This document shows positions 1 through 7,854 of a stretch of DNA of 29,346 nt, one piece after another. The position numbers were made by a program, and so were the translations under genes. The number at the start of each line of letters is the position of its first letter. Within the stretch, counting starts at the first letter, position 1. The notes under the pieces are model-generated. The model was given only the letters and a program-made list of their open reading frames with translations, ran no database searches and was not told the origin of the DNA. The DNA comes from DASPSR01 sp035516175 (GTDB lineage Bacteria; Nitrospirota; UBA9217): positions 1 to 29,346 of the forward strand of contig DATJAO010000029.1 in NCBI GenBank assembly GCA_035516175.1, written 5' to 3'.

Positions 1-425
1 GTATATCCTGCACCCGTAAAATGGCCCGCACCGTCGGTATCGCCGGCGCACATAAAAGTGTACGCGATCGAGTCGCCAGGCGTCCCCGCTGACTTAAGCG
101 CCATGCTGCTTACGCCGCTCGATGTGCAGGTCTGACCGACAGCGGTCCCGTTGGCGCTTGACACTTTTATGGTAAAGACCGTGCCGTTTGAGCATTTCAA
201 GGTCTCGTCAGCGGCCGGTGAAAATGTCTGGTCCGAACCCACCAGGGGGTCGATTGTGATCGGATTGGGGAATGAACCGTGTTGGGCTTCCTGGCACACA
301 GCTGCCATCTGAGCGTTCACCACGATGGTCTCGGAAACGAATCCCGATGGCGGCGCAGCAGATACCATCTCCGTCATCGATATGACGGTAGCTGCCATGA
401 CCGCGATTGAGAGAATCTTTATCAT
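1..425 (-). CDS. Spore coat protein U / Csu pilin-like secreted protein, C-terminus cut by window edge
   Basis: The frame is open from an ATG at 425 to the window edge (141 codons seen), so the C-terminus is missing. The start MIKILSIAVMAATVISM is a signal peptide, with likely cleavage after VSAA. The mature part resembles its two neighbours: small and Thr/Ser/Gly-rich, with a conserved Cys in an early strand and further Cys residues around LKCSNG and VGQTCTSSG. This is typical of the spore-coat-U (SCPU) domain of chaperone-usher (Csu-type) pilus subunits, which are exported and assembled on the surface. The family call is based on pattern, not a search. The gene lies 24 bases downstream of the next pilin-like gene on the same strand and probably shares its transcript. 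A chaperone and usher would be expected beyond the left edge. Confidence 0.72.
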   Translation of the reverse strand, partial: MIKILSIAVMAATVISMTEMVSAAPPSGFVSETIVVNAQMAAVCQEAQHGSFPNPITIDPLVGSDQTFSPAADETLKCSNGTVFTIKVSSANGTAVGQTCTSSGVSSMALKSAGTPGDSIAYTFMCAGDTDGAGHFTGAGY

Positions 426-449
426 AAATTCCCTCCCCGTTACGTCACG

Positions 450-920
450 CTAATACGTAACCGTAACGGTAATGATATCGGAATGAGCGCCTATCTTCGC
501 ATTCTGATAATTTGCCGGGGGAATCGAGAGGCCAATAGTGATCGATGTTGCCGTCGTGAATCCAGCGCCGGTAAGGGGCGTTGCGCAGCCCGTGATCGTG
601 TAGACTATGGGATCGGTTATACCGTCGTTGCCGATCGTCAGCTTATTTGCGTGTGCCGATGAGCAGGCAACGGCATGGGTCTGGCCATTGGTGCACTTTA
701 CCGACGGCGACGAATTGCCAGCATCAGTCGTCTGCGGAGTGAGCGTAGCTACACCCGATGGATCGATGTTGAAGGTAATCGTGCCGTTCGTAGGTGAATT
801 GCATGTATCAATCACGGTACCCGTCGCGGTCACCGTCGGGGTTAAAGTTGACGCCAGTGCGCCGCTTGTGGCGGCAAGAACGATTGCTATTGCCGCCAAC
901 ACTATCATATACTTTTTCAT
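450..920 (-). CDS. Spore coat protein U domain / Csu pilin-like secreted protein
   Basis: This is a 156-residue protein. The frame is open further upstream, but the start chosen is the ATG at 920, because GGAGGGAGG sits just ahead of it and it begins a clean signal peptide (MKKYMIVLAAIAIVLA, likely cleaved after SGALA). The mature part has Cys pairs (VIDTCN, SVKCTNG, VACSS, ITGCATP) and ends in DIITVTVTY, an alternating hydrophobic strand ending in Tyr that is typical of SCPU/Csu fimbrial subunits. The likely role is a surface pilus or spore-coat-U-like subunit passing through the periplasm. It lies between two paralogues with near-identical signal peptides, so the trio looks like tandem duplication. 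No usher or chaperone is visible here. Confidence 0.78.
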   Translation of the reverse strand: MKKYMIVLAAIAIVLAATSGALASTLTPTVTATGTVIDTCNSPTNGTITFNIDPSGVATLTPQTTDAGNSSPSVKCTNGQTHAVACSSAHANKLTIGNDGITDPIVYTITGCATPLTGAGFTTATSITIGLSIPPANYQNAKIGAHSDIITVTVTY

Positions 921-1026
921 AATTCCCTCCCTCCATGAAAGTTTCTCTGTTTCGCCGCGCACGGAGGAAGCCTCCCTGCCGAGGACAGCGTACAGCATTC
1001 ATTTCTTTTCTGTTGCTGGTGCAGCT

Positions 1027-1054
1027 ACCCCAGCTCCCTCGAGGGAGCTGGGGT
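1027..1054. repeat. 28-bp perfect palindrome between the tandem pilin-like genes
   Basis: The segment is its own reverse complement over 28 bases: the half-site ACCCCAGCTCCCTC is followed directly by its complement, with a CTCGAG centre. It lies in the 226-base gap between the second and third pilin-like genes. A CATCTTTT stretch follows it on the plus strand and there is no T-run on the minus strand, so it is not an obvious terminator for the minus-strand genes. It could be an attenuating or mRNA-stabilising hairpin, a REP-like unit or a protein-binding site. Confidence 0.75.
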
Positions 1055-1146
1055 CATCTTTTATGTTATCCGCGATAAGATCGCGTGAGCCCTCCGGGCT
1101 GCAGCTGCCTCTCCTCAGAACAACCGAGGTTCATTAAACGATAGAA

Positions 1147-1650
1147 TTAATAGTTGATCGTCAGCGTTACCGTATCCGCATACGTGGCACTTGCTGCAGC
1201 GTTAATATATGCAGCCTGCGCAATGGAACCGGCAATGTTGAGGGGCTGGTCTTTGCCGACAGCAAACCCTGCTCCCGTACCACCAGCGGTACCGCAGGTA
1301 AATGTGTAGTTCATCGTGTTACTACTTGCATCTTTCAGGGTTCCAGTGATTCCCGCACCTCCACAAGTCACAGGAAGGGCTGGGTTGTTCTGGCTGGCTG
1401 CAGTAACAGTAAACGGCGTAGCATTTGAGCAAAATACAGTCGCATCATTTGCTATTGTCGCAAGAATCGGGCCAGCTACAGAAGGGTCGGGAATTGCAAA
1501 CGACATGGCGCCAGATGTACCCACCTTACATAAGCCGCTTACCGTGGCCGTGACGGCCACCGGTTCTGAAACACTTCCAGCCGCATAAGCACCGCTTACC
1601 ATGGCAATAACGATCGCTATTGCCGCCAATACGATCATGTACCTCTTCAT
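1147..1650 (-). CDS. Spore coat protein U domain / Csu pilin-like secreted protein
   Basis: This 167-residue exported protein starts at an ATG preceded by AAAAGGAGGAAATT, a strong ribosome site. The signal peptide MKRYMIVLAAIAIVIA matches that of the next gene almost residue for residue, and the DNA there is also similar, so recent duplication is likely. The mature part begins AGSVSEPVAVTATVSGLCKV and has further Cys at VFCSNATPF, PVTCGG and TFTCGT. It ends DTVTLTINY, a C-terminal strand typical of SCPU/Csu subunits. It is the first gene of the visible run and faces a long AT-rich upstream region with dyad repeats that could hold the promoter and operators. The role as a surface fimbrial or coat subunit is inferred from family features. 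Confidence 0.8.
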   Translation of the reverse strand: MKRYMIVLAAIAIVIAMVSGAYAAGSVSEPVAVTATVSGLCKVGTSGAMSFAIPDPSVAGPILATIANDATVFCSNATPFTVTAASQNNPALPVTCGGAGITGTLKDASSNTMNYTFTCGTAGGTGAGFAVGKDQPLNIAGSIAQAAYINAAASATYADTVTLTINY

Positions 1651-2060
1651 AATTTCCTCCTTTTAATCTTTGACCTCATAACCTTCTCCGCTTTGCTAAA
1701 TCACGACTAAACATAAAAAATGTAAAGCAACTATCGATTAAATAATCACCCCCTTAGAATGGCAAAATAGAAAGATTTTAATTTAATGGCTTATCTGCAA
1801 ACTGAATACCAGATGTTAATTCATTGAAATAATTGATATGTTGTTTATGATCAGTGTCAAATTGTTTGTATTTATGTACGTCGTTCGTCATAGGTATGAC
1901 GTTTTACGTCATGGTCACGATGAGCTATCAAATAATCGAATTAGTTTGAAACGACATTAATGCAGCACATAGGTAGGATGGTGTTACCTTAAATTCCATC
2001 AAGTAAATCGATAAGCATAATGACATCTTGAAACATTAAATAATGTTCGAACATCGATCC
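1651..2060. other. AT-rich gene-free region upstream of the pilin-like genes
   Basis: About 410 bases without a credible gene on either strand lie between the first pilin-like gene and the topoisomerase terminator. It is richer in A+T than the flanking genes. It probably holds the promoter of the pilin-like run, but I could not fix a -35/-10 pair with confidence. The notable content is the dyad cluster annotated separately at 1886-1911. Confidence 0.5.
1886..1911. promoter_or_regulatory. Overlapping CGTCA dyads, candidate operator
   Basis: Two inverted repeats share an arm. CGTCATAGGTATGACG (1886-1901) is a 7-2-7 dyad, and TGACGTTTTACGTCA (1897-1911) is a 6-3-6 dyad. GTACGTCG lies just before them. 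Three CGTCA/TGACG half-sites in 26 bases, 236 bases upstream of the first pilin-like gene, look like a multi-site binding region for a dimeric regulator. No regulator gene is visible nearby, and function is inferred from the symmetry alone. Confidence 0.5.
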
Positions 2061-2089
2061 AAAAAAAAGGGCCTGGATATCCAGGCCCC
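2061..2089 (-). terminator. Rho-independent terminator of the topoisomerase gene
   Basis: GGGCCTGGATATCCAGGCCC (2069-2088) is a perfect palindrome. Read on the minus strand it is followed by a run of eight T (complement of the A-run at 2061-2068). It lies about 100 bases past the stop of the topoisomerase B subunit, as expected for an intrinsic terminator. Confidence 0.9.
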
Positions 2090-2186
2090 GGTTGCACGGA
2101 AGAAATCATCGCTTTTTCATTTTTTCCGAACAGAATATACGTCCGTCAATTTTTCTTCACCTATCTTTTTTCCAGACACTCATTTT

Positions 2187-4082
2187 TTAAATATCCAGCT
2201 CGGCAAATTCGGCCCTTTCCTTGATGAACACGAACCGGGCTTTGGGGTCCTTGCCCATGAGCCTCTCGAACACGTCGCCCGTGGCCTTGTGGTCAACCAC
2301 CTGCACCTTCATCATCGATCGGGTCTTGGGATTCATCGTGGTCTCCTTGAGGGTCTCGGGGTTCATCTCGCCTAATCCCTTAAAGCGTCCCACCTCGTGC
2401 TTTCTCCCGTTCAGCTTCGTGAGTATCTTCTCCTTCTCCATCTCGTCCATGGCGTAGAAGACCTCTTTACCCGCCTCGATCTTGTAGAGCGGCGGCATTG
2501 CCAGGAACACATGACCATGAGCGATCAGCTCCGGCATGTACCGGTAGATGAAGGTGAGGAGCAGCACACTGATGTGCGCACCGTCCACGTCGGCGTCTGT
2601 CATCAGGATCACGCGGCTGTAACGCAGCTTGTTGAGGTCGAAGTGCTGGCCGACACCGCAGCCGAGCGTGGCCAGGAGGTTCTTGATCTCGTTGTTCGTC
2701 TGGATCTTTTCGAGCGACGCTACCTGCTCCACGTTCAGTATCTTGCCGCGGAGCGCAAGCACAGCCTGGGTCTTCCGGTCCCGGGCCATCTTCGCGGAAC
2801 CACCGGCGGAATCGCCTTCGACGATGAAGAGCTCTGTCTCTTCCACTTTATTCGATGAGCAGTCGGCAAGCTTGCCCGGCAGGTTGAGCTTCAACGAGGA
2901 GAGCTTTCTCGTCACATTCTCTTTAGCAGCACGGGACGCCAAGCGTGCCTCGGCAGCAAGCAGCACCCGCTTCACCACCGCATCTGCCATGGTGGGGTTC
3001 GCAAGCAGATAGGCCTCGCAAGCGTTCTTGACCGCGGTCTCTATGGGAGAGGATATTTCAGGGTTGTTCAGTTTCTCCTTGGTCTGACCCTGGAACTGCG
3101 GGTTCCTCACGAGCACGCTTACGATGCCGTAGAGCCCCTCGTACACATCCTCGGGAGCGATGGTCTTGATGTTCTTGGGGATAAGGTTCTTGCGTTCGGC
3201 GTAGGCACGCACCGCTTTGGTGAGCGCTGCCTTGACCGCCTGCTCATGGGTCCCCCCGTCGGACGTGTTGATCGAATTTGCGTAGGAATGGATCTCGGTC
3301 TCCGTTGATGTGGTCCAGTGCATGGCGCATTCGATCTTGAAGTCATCCTCTTTCTCTAAGTAAAACGGTTCGGGGTTCACGAGCTGGGTCCCGGAGACGA
3401 TCCGCTTGATGTAGTCCTGGATGCCGTTGTCATACCTGAACGTGACCGGCTTCTCCCCGTCGCGCACGTTCTCGATGGTGATCTTGAGCCCCTTGTTCAG
3501 GAACGCCTTGCTTTCAGACACATCGACGATGGTCTTGAAGTTGAAGTTGGTCTTGGCAAAGATGTCAGGGTCGGACCGGAAATAGATGGATGTACCGTGC
3601 GCCTTGGTTGGTTTCCCTTTTTTGAGGTTACCCTTAGGCTTGCCGCGCGAGAATTCCTGGGTCCACTCATACCCGTCGCGCCAGACCGTGGCGATGAATA
3701 CCTCGGATAGCGCGTTCACCACGGACGCGCCCACACCGTGAAGGCCGCCCGAGGACCTGTATGCCGTATGGTCGAACTTGCCGCCTGCGTGGAGCGTGCA
3801 AAGAATCGTCTCGATCGCGGGGCGTTTGGTTTTGGGATGGATATCCACGGGGATGCCGCGGCCATTGTCCGTAACAGTTACACCGCCGTCCTTCTCGATG
3901 GTGAGCGTGATCGCGGTGCAATAGCCGTTCAGCGCCTCGTCCACGGCGTTGTCCAGCGTCTCCCACACGAGGTGATGAAGGCCGCGCGAGTCCGTGGAGC
4001 CGATGTACATAGCCGGCCGCTTGCGGACGGGTTCCAGCCCTTCCAGAACCGTAATATCTTTTGCTGTATAGGTCGCTGCCAA
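2187..4082 (-). CDS. gyrB/parE: Type IIA DNA topoisomerase subunit B (gyrase B or topoisomerase IV B)
   Basis: This 631-residue ATPase subunit partners a GyrA/ParC subunit to pass DNA duplexes and control supercoiling or decatenate. The GHKL ATPase domain has the catalytic Glu in WETLDNAVDEA (about 41), DNGRGIP (72-78) and GGLHGVG (112-118). The TOPRIM domain has VEGDSAGGSAK (from 421) and DADVDGAH (496-503). The C-terminus carries RFKGLGEMNPETL. Length fits ParE and short GyrB proteins. The stretch around GKEVFYAMDEMEKEKIL looks more ParE-like, but I cannot separate the two by eye and no gyrA or parC is adjacent. The start is TTG at 4082, supported by GAGGAGG seven bases upstream. The gene stands alone with its own terminator. 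Confidence 0.95.
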   Translation of the reverse strand: MAATYTAKDITVLEGLEPVRKRPAMYIGSTDSRGLHHLVWETLDNAVDEALNGYCTAITLTIEKDGGVTVTDNGRGIPVDIHPKTKRPAIETILCTLHAGGKFDHTAYRSSGGLHGVGASVVNALSEVFIATVWRDGYEWTQEFSRGKPKGNLKKGKPTKAHGTSIYFRSDPDIFAKTNFNFKTIVDVSESKAFLNKGLKITIENVRDGEKPVTFRYDNGIQDYIKRIVSGTQLVNPEPFYLEKEDDFKIECAMHWTTSTETEIHSYANSINTSDGGTHEQAVKAALTKAVRAYAERKNLIPKNIKTIAPEDVYEGLYGIVSVLVRNPQFQGQTKEKLNNPEISSPIETAVKNACEAYLLANPTMADAVVKRVLLAAEARLASRAAKENVTRKLSSLKLNLPGKLADCSSNKVEETELFIVEGDSAGGSAKMARDRKTQAVLALRGKILNVEQVASLEKIQTNNEIKNLLATLGCGVGQHFDLNKLRYSRVILMTDADVDGAHISVLLLTFIYRYMPELIAHGHVFLAMPPLYKIEAGKEVFYAMDEMEKEKILTKLNGRKHEVGRFKGLGEMNPETLKETTMNPKTRSMMKVQVVDHKATGDVFERLMGKDPKARFVFIKERAEFAELDI

Positions 4083-4596
4083 AATTAAACCTCCTCACCT
4101 CTTCTAAGCGTCATTCCTGCCCACACTTTCGTGCGGGGGAAAATAGCTAAACCTCTTCCCATTCGTCTCACTGGCAAAATCCAGCACGGGCCCAGAGACT
4201 CTACATCCAATGTTCATAGATATGACACAAGATGAAAGAATTAACCTTATTCCTTTTTTCGGTGGGGATTATAAATCATGAAGGACGATAAAGCAACATG
4301 AAGTTTTGTTTACTCTTAGGGAAAGCGCCTGTTTCTTTCGGAGATGTATGTCCTTACGTGAGAACGCTATTATAAGGCCCTCATCTGTAATCGTTAGAGA
4401 AGTCTATTCTCTCGCGAAGTATAACGGGAAATGCTGGTTGTTTTACGGAGACAACCTCAGCTAAGATATTCTCTTCTCCTGTGTTCTCTGTGGTCCGATT
4501 GCCGCATCTACGATCAGGCCATCCGTAGCTTCCGTGACGTAAATCGTCTCCGTTTTCTATACCAGTGATAGCAATAGGCAGACAGCAGCGCTTAAA
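4083..4596. other. Gene-free divergent intergenic region
   Basis: About 510 bases lie between the divergently transcribed topoisomerase and methyltransferase genes. I see no protein-coding frame or RNA gene. A small hairpin (GGTTGT and ACAACC, 4436-4456) is the only symmetry noted. The left end must hold the topoisomerase promoter and leader. The right end leads into the promoter annotated at 4597-4626. Confidence 0.5.
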
Positions 4597-4626
4597 TTGA
4601 CTTTCTGTCCAATTTCGCGTTATGAT
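4597..4626 (+). promoter_or_regulatory. Sigma70-type promoter of the methyltransferase gene
   Basis: TTGACT (4597-4602) and TATGAT (4621-4626) are separated by 18 bases, each one mismatch from consensus. Transcription would start near 4633, giving a leader of about 38 bases that contains the GGAAAGGAG ribosome site ahead of the ATG at 4671. Confidence 0.65.
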
Positions 4627-4670
4627 GCATAAAAATATATTGAAACTGATTTCGGAAAGGAGAAACTCCC

Positions 4671-5636
4671 ATGGACAAGAACCTTTTAAAACAAATCCAG
4701 GAATTTACCAATCTTTGGGGCGGGTTTAGGGCCTCGCGCGTGGTGCTCACCGCGAACAACCTCATGGTCTTTGAACACCTCCGGTCACCGGCAACGGCGA
4801 ACGATGTGGCCAGTTCCGTAAGCCTCGACCTGCGGGCAACGGAGATCCTGCTCGATGCCCTTACTGCCCTTGGCCTGCTCAAGAAGACTGGCAATAAATA
4901 CCGGAGCACGGAAATGGCGAAGCGGTTTCTCGATATGCGCAGCCCCTTATACCAGGGAGACATGCTGCGCCATGCAGATTCTCTCTGGAAGTCCTGGTCC
5001 GGTCTCGACGAGGTCGTAAGGAGCGGCCAGCCGAACCGTTCGGGGGGCCGTGACCACGAGTCGTTCATCAGGGCCATGCACAACAATGCGGTGTTCCGTG
5101 CCACGGACGTCATCAAGGCCATCGATGTCCGCAGTTTCAAAAAGGCTCTCGATTTGGGAGGCGGACCGGGAACCTACAGCATGGAGCTTGCCCGAAAAGG
5201 GGTCTCCGTGACCCTCTTCGACCTTCCGAACACCGTGGATATCTCCGAAAAGCTTATCACTGAATCAGGGATCAGGAACATCGATTTCATACGCGGTGAT
5301 TTTCATTCCGATGGCATCGGCACGGGGTACGATCTTGTGTTCATCAGCCAGATTTTCCATTCACTCTCGGCGGATGATAACCTCATGCTTATCAAGAAGG
5401 CACGGAGCGCGATGAATCCCAAAGGGAAGATTGCTATCCATGAATTTATCCTCGAGAAGAACAGGGCCTTCCCGATCCCGGGTGCGCTCTTTTCCGTGAA
5501 CATGCTCGTCAATACATCATCAGGCAGATGCTATACCTCGCAGGAGATGAAGGCATGGCTTAAACAGACGGGGTTCGGCGGCATCAGGACAAAGATCCTA
5601 AACGACACCGTCGTGCTGACAGGGATAAGATCATGA
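4671..5636 (+). CDS. SAM-dependent O-methyltransferase-like protein (Methyltransf_2 type)
   Basis: This 321-residue protein has an N-terminal winged-helix dimerisation region (about 10-85: ASRVVLTANNLMVFEHL, then RATEILLDALTALGLL) and a Rossmann methyltransferase domain. Motif I is LDLGGGPGTYS (160-170), the acidic ribose-binding residue is in TLFDLP (about 184), RGDF is near 208-211, and ISQIFHSL carries the His often found at the catalytic site of this family. This is the architecture of hydroxyindole, caffeate and carotenoid O-methyltransferases; the substrate cannot be told from sequence. The ATG follows GGAAAGGAG. It is a single gene with its own promoter, converging on msrA, with no biosynthetic partner beside it. 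Confidence 0.85.
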   Translation: MDKNLLKQIQEFTNLWGGFRASRVVLTANNLMVFEHLRSPATANDVASSVSLDLRATEILLDALTALGLLKKTGNKYRSTEMAKRFLDMRSPLYQGDMLRHADSLWKSWSGLDEVVRSGQPNRSGGRDHESFIRAMHNNAVFRATDVIKAIDVRSFKKALDLGGGPGTYSMELARKGVSVTLFDLPNTVDISEKLITESGIRNIDFIRGDFHSDGIGTGYDLVFISQIFHSLSADDNLMLIKKARSAMNPKGKIAIHEFILEKNRAFPIPGALFSVNMLVNTSSGRCYTSQEMKAWLKQTGFGGIRTKILNDTVVLTGIRS

Positions 5637-5751
5637 TGGCCAGTAAATCACTATGAAATTTTTTTGCGGATTCACGATGGTATCGCAACTCGCTCTTATC
5701 TCAAGGATGAATAGCTTCCCGCTAGAATAGTGTCGGGTGGCCACTACAGGG

Positions 5752-6564
5752 TCATTTCTGAACCGGACAGGCCACAGACCCTGTCCGCCTGCGTACGATC
5801 TCCCGCAGCGCTTCCTTCATGGACGGGGAGAGGCCCAAGCTGTCCAGCTCCTTTACAAGGGCATCGTACGAACCATCGCCCCCCAGATACCCGTTCAAGC
5901 GTGCCGCTGCAGTTGAATCAACGAATTCCCGGTTAGAGGGATAGACCCGCCGGAGCTCCTGCATGAACTCGGGATAATGCTGGAGGCTGTGCTTCTGGTG
6001 ATAGTCCTCTGCGAGCGTGAAGCCGGAGTACGGAACGATCTCCGTAAACACGGTGCCGTGGATTCCCGAGGCTATCCGTTCCATCGACTCCTCTGCCAAA
6101 CGTTTCTGATCCTCGTTGTGATAGAAGATGATGGCAGCATACTGGCGTGACCAAGACCGGTATGCCGGGTTGTGGCCTTTCCAGAACACATCCAGCAACT
6201 CCCCATAGGTTATGCGCTTCGGGTCGTAATCGATCTGGATCGTCTCGGAATTGTCTCCCAGGTCATGATAGGTCGGATTTTTCTTCGTCCCACCGGCATA
6301 CCCTACGCGAGTGCGGATAACGCCCGGCAGACTCCCGAACTGGGAGTCCGGTCCCCAGAATCAGCCCAAGGCGAAAGTGGCGGTCTCTGTCCGCGAAGGA
6401 GCGTTCATATCAATTGGAGGTTTAGCTGTAAGACCGTCTGCTGCGTAGATCTGTTTTCCCATATCGGATTCCCCCTTTTCTAGCAGATAGGATGCTTCTT
6501 TTTCCGACAGAAAAAGAAGAAGTAGGAGCACTGTGATCCTTATGCCCTTCACTTTTTTTCTCAT
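5752..6564 (-). CDS. msrA: Peptide methionine sulfoxide reductase MsrA, probable selenoprotein (UGA at catalytic Cys)
   Basis: MsrA reduces methionine-S-sulfoxide in proteins. The frame runs from ATG 6564 to the stop at 5752 (270 codons) with one internal TGA at 6361-6363. Before it lies ETATFALG, after it FWGPDSQFG and VGYAGGTKKNPTYHDLGD, so the TGA occupies the catalytic Cys of the family's GCFWG motif (residue 68). Both sides are otherwise intact, including TIQIDYDP, ELLDVFWKGHNP, QYAAIIFYHN and a C-terminal Cys at 266 that could resolve the selenenic acid. A SECIS-like hairpin begins 12 bases past the UGA. MsrA selenoproteins are known in some bacteria and algae. The first 33 residues look like a weak signal peptide. 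An internal ATG at 6462 with a GGGGG ribosome site is the alternative start, giving a cytosolic form. The adjacent msrB is decayed, so a nonsense mutation is the rival explanation. Confidence 0.78.
6330..6348 (-). promoter_or_regulatory. Candidate bacterial SECIS hairpin of msrA
   Basis: Read on the minus strand, GACTCCC-AGTTC-GGGAGTC forms a perfect 7-bp stem with a 5-base loop, extendable by G-U and C-G pairs at the base. The loop starts 19 bases after the UGA at 6361-6363. Bacterial SECIS elements usually place the apical loop about 16-37 bases after the UGA, with a G among the first two loop bases. Here the loop is AGUUC, so both conditions hold and a GU is present for SelB contact. Confidence 0.7.
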
Positions 6565-6569
6565 ATGCC

Positions 6570-6860
6570 TTACTTCGCATCAGGCACGAATTTCGGGGCA
6601 GCTGAACCCATGCATTAGCGCCTGACCGTAGGAGTAGGATCGACCCATCATCGAACACGTGGCCCAAATGGCGTTTCAGCGCGCCTAGAGCACCACGACC
6701 CGCGTCATGAAAAATGATCGGCCCGTCTCCCTCTTGATGTTCTGCTCCGAGATGGGCCCCCAGAAGCTCGGCCAGCCCATACCGGACTCGTACATCGCCT
6801 CCTGATGCTGATGTTCCCTCCCGCCTGTCGTACGCATCTATCTCACAGTATAACTCCAAG
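6570..6860 (-). pseudogene. msrB: Decayed msrB (methionine-R-sulfoxide reductase)
   Basis: Three frames together spell a MsrB. One gives EAMYESGMGWPSFWGPI followed by RSFFMTRVVVL, another HLGHVFDDG, and a third CMGSAAPKFVPDAK and a stop at 6570-6572. Between them are a TAG and a TGA where the zinc-binding Cys codons of the CxxC are expected, a missing base before HLGHVF, another shift after FDDG, and a TAA just before the catalytic Cys. The 5' part beyond about 6860 is not recognisable. Its stop lies 5 bases before the msrA ATG, the usual msrB-msrA order, so the pair was once an operon. With several independent lesions the gene cannot be functional unless the sequence is faulty here. Confidence 0.75.
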
Positions 6861-7350
6861 CACAAGATGTCGGCCAGCATTTTCTGCCTCGGTTCAGGAA
6901 TATACATTCTTATAAGCATGCAAAGGCAAGACCAAAACCAAGACTGTAGTTGTCCCAAATAATCAGGGGATGGCCAAAGACATTGTCGAGAAAGCCTCGC
7001 GATCTGCTTCATCACCACACGCTTCGATGCATGGAGCCCGAGTACGCGATGAGTAGCGGGAACCGCTACGGCTGCTTCCATAGCTGAAGAAAGGAAGTAA
7101 AAGGACGATTCAGCGGAGAAACGAAAACATCGGTGTTCTCTTTATCCGCATGGTTTAAGTGAGGGTGGCTGGCCAAGTCGATATGATATGAGTACCAGAA
7201 TCTACAGGGAGGAGATTTACGGTTTCTAGAGAAATATTGTCTGTATGAGCAGGCTTATACGTTAATGCCGCATGAATATTATCAAACGAGATTCTAAAAC
7301 TTTCGGCATGATACTAGCCTCGTGGAGGCTAAAAAGACTCAACTCGTAAA
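6861..7350. other. Gene-free stretch beyond the msrB remnant
   Basis: I see no credible gene in these 490 bases. The open frame crossing 6422-7081 on the minus strand mixes the msrB remnant, out of frame for most of its length, with unrelated sequence, and has no typical codon pattern. It probably includes the unrecognisable 5' end of msrB and its old upstream region. Confidence 0.4.
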
Positions 7351-7452
7351 TCAGAACAAACCAAATGCCGTAATCGTTGCGGCAACATACATAACCGCTA
7401 GCATCATAAAACCAATGCTCAGTAATATCAAGATAGATTCTGTCCAAGTCAT
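7351..7452 (-). CDS. 33-residue predicted single-pass membrane peptide
   Basis: ATG at 7452 is preceded by GGAGGTTGCT, a strong ribosome site. The 33-residue product begins MTWTESILILLSIGFMML and continues AVMYVAATITAFGLF, almost entirely one hydrophobic helix. Just upstream on the same strand lie fragments of a broken frame (KRGPTTEEFSLMAERYNK and QQEYEKELSEMNELILK, about 7470-7560), as if a larger gene preceded it. No family is recognised. It could be a small membrane subunit or peptide, or a remnant in a decaying region. Confidence 0.45.
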   Translation of the reverse strand: MTWTESILILLSIGFMMLAVMYVAATITAFGLF

Positions 7453-7854
7453 AGCAACCTCCGGACTACTTGAGTATTAACTCATTCATCTCCGATAGCT
7501 CTTTCTCATATTCTTGTTGTATCTTTCTGCCATTAATGAAAATTCCTCAGTAGTGGGACCTCTCTTAAACACAATTTATGATTTCTACCCATCACATCCC
7601 ATCTACGTAGTCTAATGAGGTCGGGCTATACAAGATTCGCCATATGATAAGGTATCAAAGATACCAATGCAGCGAACTTCAGCTAAAGGAGGCTTCCCGA
7701 GACTGTTTGCCCGGAATACTTCTTCGTAATATACTGCTTAGCAACTTTATCGTCTTGTTCGATATTTTCTCTTCCTACACATTCATTTAGTAAGAATATT
7801 TCTTTGCTCGATAATAGTAGCTCTGTGATTTGACAGGGGCCTTAAATAAAGTAG
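7453..7854. other. Sparse region with broken reading-frame fragments
   Basis: About 400 bases without an intact gene. On the minus strand there are protein-like fragments in different frames: the two noted with the 33-residue peptide, and one around 7690-7840 containing NECVGRENIEQDDKVAKQYI without a start codon. These suggest old genes broken by indels, but none is recognised. Confidence 0.35.

Noticed and set aside
6422..7081. 219-codon minus-strand frame
   Set aside because: It only partly follows the msrB frame (HLGHVFDDG); the rest is out of frame with the MsrB matches, so it is not one gene.
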